Shown here: positions 1 to 13,604 of the stretch, piece by piece | Position numbering within the stretch: position 1 is the stretch's first letter | How the letters are laid out: the number at the start of each line of letters is the position of its first letter | From: Beaufortia kweichowensis | Taxonomy: Eukaryota; Chordata; Actinopteri; Cypriniformes; Gastromyzontidae | Length of the DNA stretch: 64,000 nucleotides | Assembly (NCBI GenBank): GCA_019155185.1 | Contig: CM032809.1 | Span: 12,512,295 to 12,576,294 of the forward strand | Direction of reading: 5' to 3' | Translations under genes and position numbers: made by a program | The notes under the pieces: model-generated | What the model saw: the letters and a program-made list of their open reading frames with translations, nothing else | What the model was told of the DNA's origin: nothing | Databases searched by the model: none

Positions 1-808
1 CACGCTCTCAACTGAATACAGATTTTGTCTCGAATCATTGATTTTAGCGTTCAATGCCGAGCAAATTCTCTTACTTGACTAAAGACGCACATCATCCACC
101 GCAGTATTTGTTAAAGTTCAACATCTCTCCGACTATCAGCTGATTGCAGCCGACAGCGCTGATGGTTTACTGAAGCTCTGTAATGGAAGTATATAAGAAG
201 ATGAGACTCTCTCAGGCTAATGAGGTATTATTTTTCACACAATCTAATCATTCAAAGAGCAAAGGAAGCATTATTGATTTGATCTGTGAAGAGTCTCTGG
301 AGAACGATGGAAAGCGGTTGTTTGTCTGCAAACTTTTTTGCACGATTTACCCGGTTTGGCTTCAATGGAGCCTTTCTTCCTGTTTGCCGTTACAGCCAAA
401 CAACTTCATAAATCTACAATCGAATTGCTAACATTCGTTAGGCTTCGTGCGAAGACAGATCTGACCAGTTTTGTGAAGATTGGAGAACATTTTTAAGAGC
501 TGCTTTGCAAAAATGGCCGAGAGGTGTATCGCAGACCTCAGAAAATCGGTTATTATTAGATTCTGCAAACTTAAAGGAATAAATAAAGAAATGATTTTTC
601 GAGTTTAAGCCAATTATAATGATGTTTAACTATAAATAATATTTTGACCCTTAGTTGGACTGTCTATTAGCATGCCAAAACTGCTCAAATAACCATTGTT
701 CAAACCGTTTCTACGGTCTCCCTTGAATCAACCACAAATACTCAGAGCTTGTAAAGCATTTTATTAGAATTACCCATTATCAGCAGTCTTGGCTATAAAC
801 AAGAGTAC
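1..808. other. No recognisable gene (left edge)
   Basis: AT-rich sequence with only short open frames, none with a recognisable motif or a convincing splice context. The stretch nearest 809 is probably the 3' flank of sdhaf3, which is transcribed leftwards. Confidence 0.5.
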
Positions 809-814
809 TTTATT
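809..814 (-). terminator. Probable sdhaf3 polyadenylation signal
   Basis: The plus strand reads TTTATT, which is AATAAA on the minus strand, about 31 nt downstream of the sdhaf3 stop codon. A second TTTATT lies near 759. The position is right for a 3' end signal, but no transcript was available. Confidence 0.5.
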
Positions 815-844
815 ATAAGTCCAAATATCTCCCAATGGGGAGCG

Positions 845-3800
845 TTACTTTGGCGTATCCTCCTCTTGAACGTTAAACTGCCGGTTGGGTTTTGTAGACT
901 CAAGCATGAGCTGGTAAAGCTGCCCGATCTGCTCGTCCTCAAAGTCTTTGAGTTTCTGATCTGATAAATTTGCCCCGAACACCACCTTTCTGGTTTCCAT
1001 TGCTTCCAGCACTTGTGTCTGCAGGGTGTCTTTGTAGATCTGCACATAAAAAAAGTGCCAAGAATATTCATGAACAATGATAAAGCAACAAAAGCTATTC
1101 GTCCAACATTCAACATTATACATCAGATACAGTATCTTCTGTTCGGCTGTGACTATTTGTGTGTAAAGTCTCACATTAAGTATGGACAGCCAAACTGCTT
1201 GTCAATTGTCGCATGTGCGACTATGTAGGACACAGAGTTACTTTAGCTGTTACAACAGTTCTTTTGGTAGGTAACCAATGCCTTGATGCATGTGTCACAC
1301 TTGTATTGGTCTCTGTATTGATTTTACACACAGACCGAAGTCAAAAATTCATTTGATAGAGCGCTATTGATTTACTATAACGCACTCTGGCAGAATTTAT
1401 TTCTCTTAGTTTGAAATTCATTGATTGCAATTCACATGATGAAACGTGGGTCACAGGGGTTGTCAAGGTGAGTGTTTGATCTCACTGAATCTATTAAGGT
1501 CTAATGGAGGTCAATATCTGCTGGATTATATCTCTCTTCCATGGAACTGAAATCACTCCCTCTATTCAACAATTACTATCGGTTTGGAAGTTCAAGTCCT
1601 ACAGTACAAAACTGACATTTGTCTTCTGTTTAGGAGTCTGAGTTGCAAACCAATCTGTTCGTTTTAAAAGAACAATTACATAACGCCATAATACGTTTTG
1701 ACTTCTGAAAGGGCTGGATGCTAAATTGCATAAGAAATATAGGAACTGAATAATTTGTGACATTATTTCCTGTAAGACACATGGGGTAATGTGTCTTTTC
1801 TCTTGTAATTAAGTTTATTTTTCAGAGCCATTTGGATATAGTAGGATTTTCTTGTATGAAGCACAAACTTTAATCAAGTTAAAATACTCTAAACAAAGAA
1901 AAAAGATGATATATTATACAAACAGAAATACAAACAGGAGAACGAAAAATTGGTAAAGGAATCATTAAGAATCGTTAATGACACTTTAAGTCATTTAATG
2001 GAATCATGAAGAATTAGTAATAGAATACAAAGGATTACTAGGAATTATTAATTAAATCAATTATGAGAATCATTAATTGGATTGTTGAGAATAATAAATG
2101 GAATCATAAGAATACATAATGAAATCATAGAGCATCATCAATAGAATCAGACGGAACCAAAATCATACAGTTTAAAAGTTGAAACGTAAACTTTGCCGCA
2201 CACAGAGGACATAAGGACACAACACTGCATATTCCCACACAACAACGCTCTCAAGTGTTAATCGATTATTTCCTATGCGCTTGGTTGTTTGGACATTTTT
2301 ATCAAAAATGTCACGTCTGTCACGACTGTTTACGATCAAACTTAGAAAAAATTACGGACAGACTCATTCAGAAAAACACACTGAAAACAAAGCCATTAAG
2401 GGCTTCCATTCACTCACCTAACATATTGTGGATGCAATTCAATTTTAGAAGCAAAAGCCATTTGTCTGAGAAGCTTCTTCCGGTACATAATGTAATTAGA
2501 TTGAACACTTGCCAAGGAGTAATATTTTAAGAATGAAGGGGGTGGATCTTGAATGGCAAGCTTTTTGGTGAAGCTCACCTTCTGAATATAAACACTATTA
2601 TTTCCCATCGAAATGACGTAATTAGGCAATCCTTCCTCCGGCCTGTCTGGAATAGCCTGACTTTCCCAAGGGCAAAGAACTTCTACTGACAAATAGCTCT
2701 ACGTCTATAACTCTGTATGTATTACAGTAAAGAGCGTGCTGTACAAATACTAATGAATTCTAAGCAATAGGTCTTTAAACAGCACAAATATTGTAGGAAA
2801 ATTGTTTATAAAGGTTGACCTTGTATGGTGCTTAACCCAGCAAGCTCTGTTTACACACACATACCAACCTCTCTAAACATGTACGATGTGTCTAACAACA
2901 AAAACGATTTCTGTAATGTCACGTCACATACTTAACATTTTTGCATTACTGCTACAAAACTCAGTGCCATTAAAACTTATTTTTTAAGTTTTTTTGCTAA
3001 TGCAAAGAAGAGTGACTATAGAAGAAACTTTACCCCTAGTGGCAAAACCTACTTCACGACTACCTCGCATATGACAACCGATAATCGGTTGATTCTCATT
3101 TATTACATTTTTAACTACAGAACTCAAAAGAAATCTTTTTACCTGGTAGCCATTTGAAAGATCCTAACAGATGTGTTTCTTCACACTAAATCAAACTTCA
3201 TGTAAATATCTCCTTTAAAATGTTATGAAGCATATGAGAACATCAGTCACGGACACTTCATTTTTCACTTCATTTTTATTACAAGTGAATATTTTGTCAA
3301 TTATTTTTTTTGTCGCTTTTTGTTATTTGAGAACATCTAGTAGAACATCAAATTATTTTGGTTGAATATTTTCATTTTACTCTGTTTAAATTACAACATA
3401 AAATGCACTCGGACAAATCTGGGCGCGTTACGGTTATGAGATTTTCAGCAGAAAAATCTATAAAATACAAAAATAAATGATTCCTATGTTAAAATTATAC
3501 TTTGTCCCAGGTAGAGAACACAATTATGTTTGTTACAATCATTTTTTTGTATTACAGAATTATGTGTTTTATAATTAAAATCTTTACTGCCACGATGTTT
3601 CAGAATGATTAATGTGATGCCATATTTAAAGTTGCCATCCTAAGCTATACAATAATGCTTGACATTTAATAAGCTAAAATAAAATACTCGTTTTCTCTCA
3701 CAAGTGTGTTGGTTCACTTCAGTAGATATTTACTAACCCACTGGATCATTTAAATTACTTTAATGACAAATGCATGTGCTTTTTTGAAACTTTGCAATAT

Positions 3801-6796
3801 TGAACCCTGTATAAGAGGATAACATGAAGGCATTTTAATACAAAATTATTTATTTGTGGATAAAAAGAAGTCATATGCAGCTGGGATGGCGTGTGGCTAA
3901 GCAAATTCTAAAAGACTTTTCAGATTTGACTAAACTATTCATTTAATATTCTACATGATTTGTTTCTGCCCACATACAGAGATTGTGTAAAAAAGTGATG
4001 TGGGAAAAACCGTGTCGGACGCATTCTGAGTAGGTTTGATTCATGCATTGTTATTCATGTTGATTCATCCATTGATTCATCATGATATGATGCATTATGC
4101 ACTACTGTAATTTATATACAGTACAACTGTATTTTTAGCAGGAAAAAACCCCATCTTATTCTTACTGCAACAGATTTTTATTTGGTTTTATTTGGTATTA
4201 TTTTGGTGATGGGCAACCAACAGCAAAGAGTAATGAAATCATTATCAGCATGAACAGAGTAAAAGTAATAGCACACATTACACCAAAGAGCCACACAATT
4301 TGGTATCCCTCATATCAGCAGCAAAATCATCCAAGGCGAGTGCCTTGACAAAACAAGACTAAAACCTTTTTTTCCCCCACACATTCTCTCTCCTAAGGGA
4401 GAGCTTGTCTGTTGCAATGCAGGCGATTTATTAGGCGATGAGAAGTCCCCTGGGCCCTCTACTGTAACGGGATTAAAGTGAACACTCAGTGCTCCTAATC
4501 ACATTTGGAGACTCGCTCCACGTCTGTTCCTGACTCCCTCGTCCCCCACCAGCTTTTCTCTTTTTTTTCCCAGCAGCACTTTGAAACCAGAGACCCCGGT
4601 GATTCACTCACGTCGTGATGACCGGGAGAGGAGGGGTTCTTAGGTACAGGCTGGCTCTTTCCCAGAACTAATATCAGAGTGGACTTCACAGTTTACAGCT
4701 GAACTGTGTGCCAGGACTGAGAAAGTGCTACTGTTCGCTTCCAAAACCTAGAGATCCAGCATTGTAAGACATCACAAGCGTTCTTCAGTCCAGATGGCAA
4801 TGCCAGACCAGTATTTTTCAGGATCCATATTTCAAAGTACACTCTTATTTATGTGTAAACAATACATATATAAATGTTACAGTTTATAATAACAAAAGTC
4901 AAACACTAACTGGCCTGTGTCACAGTGACACGCAGCATCTAAACAGACCAGCGACCCATTTTTTGGTCGTGAATCACCCACAATATTTCACCAGTACGCT
5001 TTACAGAGAAGTCAATCCCAGAATGCACTGCAACAAACTTTGTGAACAATGTTGATTATAAATATGCCAAAGCTATAATCTATATAGCTTTTGAATATTT
5101 TGTAATCTAGTCAAACAAGACATAAAATTGTGATTTTAGACTTCATACGAAAAGCACTTTTTGTGTGCATGTACAGCGGTGGTTCTCAATTATGGTCCTA
5201 CACTCTTAAAAATAAAGGTGCTTTATAGCCGCTTTCCCACCCCAAAGTAAAAGGACTGTCATAGCGGAGATGTAAAGTTGATGTGTAAATTCCAACGAAT
5301 GAAAGAGCAAAAACGAGGACTAAAAATGAGAACACAATGCGAAGGCAAAGGCCACTGATGTATCGCATTATTGTAATGAAACTAATAGGTTCCATTTCGT
5401 TTATAATGCTGTATACTTATACTTCACCAATTACGCACAAATATAGCACAGGACTAAAATGTCTTCCTCACAGTAAGATGCACACTTTGGATAGAAGCGC
5501 ACGTCTCTTTCTGTACAAGGGCACAGCGACTCTCGCTACCTGTTAGTGGGTGGTTTTTACAATTTTCGTGAATATCTGTCACTGTCAATCCAAGAACATC
5601 CAGTACTCTGAAATCACACTTCAGGGAGAACCAGCTGTTTCTCCACTCCCTGCTTGTCTTAGATCTGCTGGTGCTGGTCCTTCAATTTCCCGTTACAGAA
5701 TCACCGCTCCTTACTGTAGCATGTCTGAGTGGAGTTCATGCAGTGAATTTGATCTGTAGATTTGTCATACATATATTATAAGATTCAGAGACGACTTTAG
5801 TCCGTACCTTGCTAATTAAAATAAAATAATGATATATGGATGCAGCTGGTGCTTTCGGTATTCGGGAAAGCTGGGCTTTTTATCACAGAAAGCAAATATC
5901 ACGAGTTGCGTTCAGTCGAACAAGATAAAGCAGGATTTGCTGCCATCATGTGGACAATTACCGCAATTACAGACCTGGGTATTTCTGGGAATCTGGGGAT
6001 TTTTTGCTGATGTTTTTATATTGTATAATCAACATAAATTAAGTTTACTATTTTTAAGGGCTATGGTATAAACGTGAGATACAGTACAAGTCAAAACTTT
6101 AAACACAATTGACAAAACTGCTTCTAATGACGTCACATATCTGTTCATCTGAAGATGTATGCGTCAATGTTTAAAAATACGTTTGTAGACAAAAGATAAT
6201 TGTGCCAACATATTTCTTTAATCAGAAGACTTAATTTTTTAATTTATTACTAGGACCAAAAAGACACATATTTTTTTTCAGTGCTGTTTAAAAGTTTCCT
6301 GAGTTATGAGCCCTTAAGAAGCTGGATGACAAAATGTCAACAGTATGATTTTACAAATTCTAGACAAAGGGTGACTGAATATGCGAAATTATAACATAAT
6401 GTTCATTTATTCTAGATGCTTAATAACAAAATTAATAACATATTAACAACATAATTTTCACAGTTATATTTATGTTATTTCATGGTTTTGATTAGTTTAC
6501 TACTATTCTAAAATGTGTAAAAAAAAGTCTAAACAATAGTCAGTGAGTGTTTCCAAACTTATGACTGGTAGTGTACCAATATGCTTCATTCAAAACTTCA
6601 TAAGGACCCAATTCCTTACCTCCCATTCTGTCATGAAGCGTTTGACCTCTTCAGGTGACGCAGTCTTGTGTCTTCTGAATTCTTCTTTTACATACTGATC
6701 ACCCAGAGCTCGCAAGTCTAGCGGCATGAAGCGGTGAAGTAACATGATTCTTTTATACAGAGAGCGAACCTTTGACACATGAGCTAAATTTGCCAT
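845..6796 (-). CDS. sdhaf3: Succinate dehydrogenase assembly factor 3 (ACN9/LYRM10), two coding exons
   Basis: Coding exons on the minus strand are 6796-6620 (177 nt, 59 codons) and 1039-845 (195 nt including the stop), giving 123 aa; the human protein is about 125 aa. The exon 1 donor is GAG|GTAAGG and the exon 2 acceptor is ATGTGCAG|ATC, both phase 0. Recognisable residues are VRSLYKR (the LYR-motif position, here LYK), LGDQYVKEEFRRHK and FMTEWE in exon 1, then DEQIGQLYQLM and TKPNRQF in exon 2. The start was chosen at the Met before ANLAHVSKV because family members begin there; the open frame continues 15 codons upstream. The family helps mature the iron-sulfur subunit SDHB of complex II in the mitochondrial matrix. 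The 5.6 kb intron carries repeats and an orphan exon-like segment. Confidence 0.93.
1955..2165. repeat. Degenerate minisatellite in the sdhaf3 intron
   Basis: Imperfect tandem repetition of a unit of roughly 25 bp built around 'ggaatcat..aagaat.attaat'. I count at least seven decayed units. Unit length drifts, so the limits are approximate. Confidence 0.6.
2579..2685 (-). other. Orphan exon-like segment inside the sdhaf3 intron
   Basis: On the minus strand there is an acceptor (atttgtcag|TAGAAG), then 107 nt open in one frame (2 nt plus 35 codons, starting EVLCPWESQAIPDRP and ending NSVYIQK), then a perfect-consensus donor CAGAAG|GTGAGC. The open frame runs on past the donor to 2414 and meets a second good donor (GTTAG|GTGAGT) near 2417. 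I do not recognise the peptide and see no partner exon. It may be a relic of a processed or transposed gene, or chance. Confidence 0.3.
6082..6573. mobile_element. Tc1/mariner-type MITE
   Basis: About 490 bp bounded by TA on both sides. The left end reads cagtacaagtcaaaactt and the right end reads aacttatgactggtagtg, which is an inverted match to the left. The ends resemble the very common teleost MITE ends of the type 'cagtaccagtcaaaagttt'. There is no coding capacity. A related, more decayed stretch lies in a col28a1 intron near 45960-46290. Confidence 0.75.
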
Positions 6797-7949
6797 AACC
6801 TGCCAGTCAGTCCTGATGTAATAACAAACTCCTGTTTGCACTCAGACCAACTACAAACTATGAAAAAAAAGGCGCAACGTACAGAAGTCTTTAACTGATA
6901 TAAAGACAGACTATGCGAATAGATATCATTGATTATGAAATGTCACATATACATGTGTTCATTATCTAATGTCCTTGTTTATGTGCAGACTTCTTCACTG
7001 CGGTGATCTGAGAATGAGTTCAGTAGCTGCTGCCATCTGCTGGTGACTTCATTGCAGTGCAACTGGGAATTTAAGCCATGGGGTGGCCAGCAGATACTTC
7101 GGGATGGCACAGAAAATTTAATTACAAAAATGGCACTAGTCATTTTCTTGCTACTCTTTCTGAAGAATAATGCAATATCTGCTGCATTTCTCTTCATTTG
7201 TCTTACATATTTCACTGACTGTCTGACATGAATACACCAAAGCAAAACATTTAAACATGTTTAAATATATACATTTAAGTTAACTGTTTCTATCATTTCT
7301 GTTCAACATTGATACTAGCATTAACACTGGAATGTTTGCATTATATTAAACATTTTTATGATAAAAGCGTAACTTAACAAATGTCCTAAAACTCAATAGA
7401 TAACGCGAGAATTAGTTCTAAGCATCGAAGTCAGCTAATGTAAATAAAGCTAACTGCCTCCTGACTTCTGGTTACACAGGACATTGATCAAACTGCGCTG
7501 AATTGACACTTGTCTTTAAAGGAATAACATAATTTTTTTTATTATTTAACAACTCAGTTGATAGGATGTGTTGTCTTCAAACACTCAAAGTTGATACTAG
7601 CACGGAGTCTGCGCTGTACACCTTCCCTCAAACAAAATTACAAAAGTTGGGAATCCCCCGCTATTTTAATATTTGCCCGGTGAGTGTCGAGAGAATTTCG
7701 CAGTCCAAAGATTATCGTATATCATTATCATGATAGAGGTTCTTCTAGATCAGTATTTGATCAGTTATTTTCGTCTTTTAAAAATGCAATTACGAACAGG
7801 GTGGCCGTGATTATGTCCATTGTGGCATCAAAGTATCAAAAGTGTTACAGCCGCCATCCTACAAATCCCAACCACCAAAGGGCACCAACTTACAGTCAAA
7901 ATAACGATCGTAAGTCACTAGATTTGTAGAGCATCAGTTAGATTTTAGG

Positions 7950-8350
7950 ATATAAATGTATTTAAATAAATTGTTATTTCTGGCGTTTTGTAATGTTTGT
8001 GTTTATTTCTCCTAGAATAGTGATGTATAGAAATCACTGAGGTAAGTGTGTACTGTTGTACGGACACAGGTGCAAATGCTTATAGATAAAACATACGCAT
8101 TCTGCGTTATTTTTCTAAATACATTTGAAATTTATTTTATTCCCACACTAACAAACATCCATTTTATCCAAACATCCATCCTTTTATTATGAGCACTTTG
8201 TCGTGTATGTTCGTTAATATGTATGAGTGTGAATGTAACGTTTACTGTTTAATAAGCAAGACGATTCCCGACGTAAAATAAGTAACTATTTACATGCCTG
8301 AGATACAGAAACAGTGACAGGTAAGGTTTTTATCATCACTATCTGATAAC
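7950..8350. repeat. Diverged third copy of an internal part of the duplicated segment
   Basis: This stretch is a clearly diverged match to about 11650-12020 of the left duplicon. Shared landmarks are tagaatagtgatgtat, acaaacatcca and tatctgataact. It lies immediately left of the duplicon, so this part of the unit is either an older dispersed repeat or the relic of an earlier duplication. Confidence 0.6.
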
Positions 8351-9582
8351 TTCCTATAAATACATTTAATAGAATGAATCAAATAATTCAATAGAAAAAT
8401 GTACATGTGGTATATGTTTCAGCATTAGGCATGGACAAATGGCTCTATAGCCCCACCTAGAAAAGTTCAGCAAGGCTGCTTTCACATTGTGTTTTACATA
8501 TATGCATGAAATTCGCTGGGTTCATGCCAAGACAAACAAAAAAGTCCTAGGGTAACCAACCCAACAGGAAGTCAGCTATTTTGAATTTTCTTCACAATTT
8601 TTGTCGTACTTTAACAAACCCAACAAGAAGTTGTTGTAACTAAGGCAAACAATGTCTGATCTGCCCCAAACTTCACAAGTTTGATAAAGGTCATAGTCTG
8701 AAAACCTTTACATGACAGCATTCAGCAACAGTCATAGCAGGGAATGTCATATTTTACACAGTAATTTACTAATACCAGGCAAACCATGTCTGAAATCCCT
8801 TTATCTCAAAGAAACATAATAAAATAGGCCATCAAATGACAAATGTGCTAGAAACATCCCATCTGCCCCAAACTTCACATTTTTATTTTTTTTTGCTTTG
8901 AATACATCCAATGGAACACATTCATTACAGTCATAGTGATCTTTCTGGCAACAGGAATTGTTGTGTGTATAAATGACATGTTCCCCATGTATTTACCAGC
9001 CGAAATACATATTGCTCAACGTGCACTGGTTTCATTAAGGCACTGGGTGGCGGTGCCACGGGTGCGAGGGCCATTTCATCGCTGCTTGCAGCTTTAATTT
9101 AAAAATATTACTTTAAAATATCAATACACTTAAATAAACTTATAAATTATATCTATATATACACAGAAGTCTCATAAATTAAATTAATCTAAGTAAATCT
9201 AAGTGTTTTACTATAAAAAAATAATGTTATATTAGTTGTAACATTGCATTATCAGGTTCTGTGCTCACCGATTACCAATTTGAGAGTTGTCGTAAAAGTC
9301 ACACTGCAGACTCGCTGCATAATTGCTCAAAACTGTAAACATTGACAACTTTATCAGAGAAAGAAAAATTTATCACTATGGTCACTAAATGGCTTTTGGC
9401 AAACATGTCATATTAGTGATCAGCCCAGAATTTCAAAAATGTCTTGACAGAAATATTGTGTCCAAAAACACACAGTGTTTTCCTAACCCTAACATCTACA
9501 GTAAAACAAATTCTGGCAGCGCATGAGGACTGGAGATAAAAACCTCACTTACTGTCACATTTGTAAAAAACAAACCGTGAGG

Positions 9583-9953
9583 TAGGGGTGTGCAAGATAT
9601 ATTGTGTGCGATATTATTGATATTGTTGTTTTAACGACATATCCAAGTAGTTGCTTGCTTTCAAATACTGCATGTGCACATTTTAAACATGATGTAGCAG
9701 CACCTTGGATTGCGTTGCATGTTAATTACCGTTTAAAAAGCATTTTAGCCGGATATCGTGCTCGATCTCTAATAAATGTTATCAACGTTTAAGCCAGAGA
9801 TTGCATTATCTATACGGTGTTGTCGCAGGTGGAGCTCGCGTACACTTTTACAATCACATTTTTAAAGGGATGCAAAATATTGTCAGATTATCGTTGTCGA
9901 CAAAATCCCCCAAAATATTTAGATAACATTTTTGCCAATATCACACACCCCTA
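9583..9953. mobile_element. Non-autonomous hAT element (left copy)
   Basis: 371 bp element. The left end is taggggtgtgcaa and the right end is cacacacccct(a), an inverted match. Eight-base flanks are ccgtgagg (9575-9582) and ccttgagg (9954-9961), a target-site duplication with one mismatch. No transposase is encoded. The same insertion occurs at the matching place in the right copy, so it predates the segmental duplication. Confidence 0.75.
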
Positions 9954-10680
9954 CCTTGAGGCAGGTGTTTTATCTACAGTACATTTAAGGTATACTTTTA
10001 GTAGTATCCATGTTCCCTGAGAATTAAACCTATAACATTGTTTAACTATAAGTGCCAATAGTTGTCAGTTTATCTATACAGGAATTATACAGAGGACATA
10101 AAGACATAATCCTATTTTCTTTGGAAGACAGAAGCTCACATCCTGCGAATTACATGAGCTCCACTGTCTTTAAAAAACACTGGTCAATGTCACATTGCAT
10201 AGTCAGCTTTGTTTAGTCACTCATTGTCTTGTGCCGCTTCCATGCATATCATTAGAAATCATGATCTCTGGAAAAAAAAAAACACTCCACATCCAGCGTT
10301 GCATGTGTGTAACTCTCCTCCGTTTTAGACATACATCCACAGGTAGACTAACAAAGCAGCAATGTCATCATCGTGGCAAGACAGTGAAGGTCACATGATC
10401 CAAGTAGGAAGTCCAAACATAAAGAGACCGTCTCCAGCCTATAAACATTGAGCATGAACAAGAAAAGAAGGTCAGCGTTGTCAAGACAAAACAGTTCATT
10501 TAAGTTTAGCTGTTGTAGGACTGGTCTACAATCTTCTATTTTTAAAAAGAATTTAAAGCAAACATATAAAGGATTAGATTTTTTTGTCATCATTTGTCCA
10601 TTTGTCTGTTATATTGTTTATAAGTAAAATTTGTTTAGAGAATGGCCTGCTAGCTAACTTTTAGTTTGTCTCACCTTGAA

Positions 10681-13604
10681 CTAAACATCATCATCTCCAT
10701 CTCCAAACCATGGACGGACAGAGCTCTGTGTTGTTTCTTCAACTGAAAGCTTCATTCCTGGTAAAACATTGCAAATTAAAATTATCATTTACTTAATATC
10801 CACATTTCATTCTAAACCTGTATTACTTATTTTTTTTAAGTAAGGAGATATAAGAAGATATTTTAAAGAATGTTCATAATCAAACAACATTGACCCCCAC
10901 TGAATGGATACAAAAACATCGAAAATACAACATAAATCTTGACAGAATTTTTTGTATTTTATACCTTTACTACAGGAATATTAAGTAATATCTAATGTGT
11001 CTAATTATATCTTCCCACCAGAGTCATCAGGTCCATGGTTGAACAGGAATCTCCAAATCCTCCGCAGAAGCCTCCACAGACGTTCACGTGTGCTATCTGC
11101 ATAAGAATGAGTTTGTGGTTACTTTTAGTTGCTAAACATATCAAAAGATACATTAAACTAGCTTTTCATTTTTTCTTTTATTTAAGCAACACAAAACATC
11201 TGTACAAATTCAAGTATTAAACATGTATGACATGTTATGACATCGATTATTCGAATATTTATTCGGTGGGTTGGCATTCGATTTTCAATTTTGAGATTCG
11301 AATATTCTTTTTCTCATTCATGTTTTCATTCGCACTTATCAAACTCCCGGAATTCCATAACTCATTCTGACCGCTCGTAGGAAATGTCAAATTTTGTCAT
11401 GTCATATTTACATTCAAAGCTTCTATGGTAATATTTTATGAATAATATGGATGTTATTGTAGCACACATAATGTTAACATAATGTTATCTTTTGTAATAT
11501 AATTGTGTAAGAGCTGCTAGAACGCCCGCAAAGAAGCAAACCTCGCGTTGCGTCCGGAACACCAGCAAGCCAGAGAGCATTTTTTTGCCGAAAGTGTTGT
11601 TTTTGAAGGTCGAAATGCCAACAAATATGGATTGCAGCAAAATAATTCGTAGTGTGTTTATTTCACCCAGAATAGTGATGTATAAAAATCATTGAGGCGA
11701 GTGTGTCCTTAACACTGTTGTACTGGAACAGGTGTAAATAAAGCTTTGTGACTTAGTTCATACGCACTCAGTATTATTTCTCTGAATAAGTTTTAAAGTG
11801 TGTATTTTACTCTCACACTGACAAACATCCACTTTCAGAATGAGCACTTTTGCGTATGTTTTGTGTATGTTTGTTCGTTGACTTACATAATATGTGTGAG
11901 AATGTAATGTTTACTGTTTAGCATGGAAAATTCCTGACTTTGGATTGTAAGAATGCACAGGGAATCTTCAGACACAGAAACAGTGGCTGGTAAGGTACTC
12001 TTATCATCAATATCTGATAACTCCCTATTAACTCAATAGAATGTTTGGGAATCCCAACATGGCGGTGCGGTGGCTTCAATGTTATGACGTCATGCGCTAT
12101 CCAGTCAATTATATAGATCAGTGGATCAGTAGATCAGCTTCAAATGTTCGGTGTGGATTACTGCCAAAGCTTCAAAGCTCAAAAATTGTATTTGGACAAG
12201 CCATAGGATGCACACAGTACAAAACAAGAGGAACACAATTATATATATATATATATATACAAATATCAATAAATGCTTAGTAAAGCTAGAAAGTTTTTTT
12301 TTATAGAAAGCTCTGTTATTCTGAGAATTTTATTATATATACAGCCTTACTTCTGTCACCATGATGGTTCGTATTAGTAAACTTTATGAATGTGAATTGT
12401 GTTCAAAAGTTTACATAGATGAAAGAAAAGCATCTTTCATTTTCTTCAGTAAAGTGAAAACTGTCTTTAACACTGAATACATTTCTGTGGAGGGTGGAGC
12501 GTTTGGTTACAAGCATGAAACATTGTAAGGTACATGACAAAAAAGGCTCCACCCTTTTCACCATGGGTGAAATTCACCATGATTTTATTACAGTAGTCCT
12601 GTAATCAAGTTAATACAGTATACAATTTTGCCACACTACAGTAAGCATTTACGTTCTGTCGGATGAAATCGCATCAACTGTGGTTGGTAAACAACTTTGT
12701 AAAACAACTTTGTAAAACATCGCTTCCTTTGCACCGGTGATGGTGAGAAATGTCATCAGGCTCACTGACATGTTTGTCAACAGATGAGGAATTTAACAAC
12801 ACTGATCGAGTTTAAGTAACTCACCTCTCTGATAAGTTTCCATATCTGCCTCGAGTTTTAGCCTCACAACCTGGTAAACTATTAACTTTATAAGCATAAC
12901 AGAACATGCAGCAGAAACGCAACCCGGCTACTTCGAAAGCGGCAAAGAATCCCGCTAGTCGCTCTCGCGGACGCGCCGCCCACGGGTCTGCTGCGTATGC
13001 GCGCGCGCGCCACCCTGAGTCCAGTTTAGAAAAAAAGGGCATGGCTGTACATACCATGTTTGACGTAACACAATGTTTTATTTTATTTTAGTAGAAGTGC
13101 AGTAACTATTTTGTTTTTAACTACAGACTATAAATGCCACTTTTCACCTCTGCATCTGTTTAAAAAATTAAAACCTTTCCGTTGGAGGACGGTATTGAGA
13201 AAGGTTGTGTGCTTGAGCTGTCTATAGTTAAGCATATAAACCAGTAAGATGTGTTATATTTATTATTCAAACGTGCGTGTGTATATTAGAAAACATGTAT
13301 GCGCTTTGTATATCCGGCGAATCGGACTTTTGTTAGCATGACGTGAGCTAGCACCACGTGCGCCAGTGAACACACTTCTAAAGTTTATATAAATTTAGTT
13401 TACTTTAATGATCTAATATGCCTTTTACAATGCTGCTTACATCTATTACGAGTATTCGATTGCGGTTTTACATTTGTTAAAACCACACACACGAGTTCAA
13501 TCAACAAACAAAGCAAAACGGAACTGCATGAGATCAACTTACCCTTGTGTCTTTATAAAGTAAAGTATCCAAAGAGTCTGTATACTAATCCCGTTGAACG
13601 GCAT
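10681..13604 (-). pseudogene. Unrecognised four-exon small gene, left copy, frameshifted in exon 1
   Basis: Minus-strand exons are 13604-13543 (62 nt), 12870-12825 (46 nt), 11096-11019 (78 nt) and 10757-10681 (77 nt with stop). They match the intact right-hand copy exon for exon with the same splice sites. Exon 1 has one base fewer than the right copy (tgtatacta instead of tgtataacta), so the frame shifts after MPFNGIS and meets TAA at the donor. Exons 3 and 4 appear identical in the two copies. If the missing base is a sequencing error, this would be a second functional copy. Confidence 0.55.

Noticed and set aside
183..431. 82-codon plus-strand frame near the left edge
   Set aside because: No motif, no splice support and no neighbouring exon.
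9604..10020. 62- and 67-codon frames repeated at 20114-20530
   Set aside because: They lie inside or overlap a non-coding hAT MITE; conservation between copies reflects the recent duplication, not coding.
12821..13091. Frames on both strands in the GC-rich part of the duplicon (and 26363-26658)
   Set aside because: They run across intron 1 and exon 2 of the small gene without splice support; the peptides are low-complexity Arg/Ala-rich products of GC-rich DNA.
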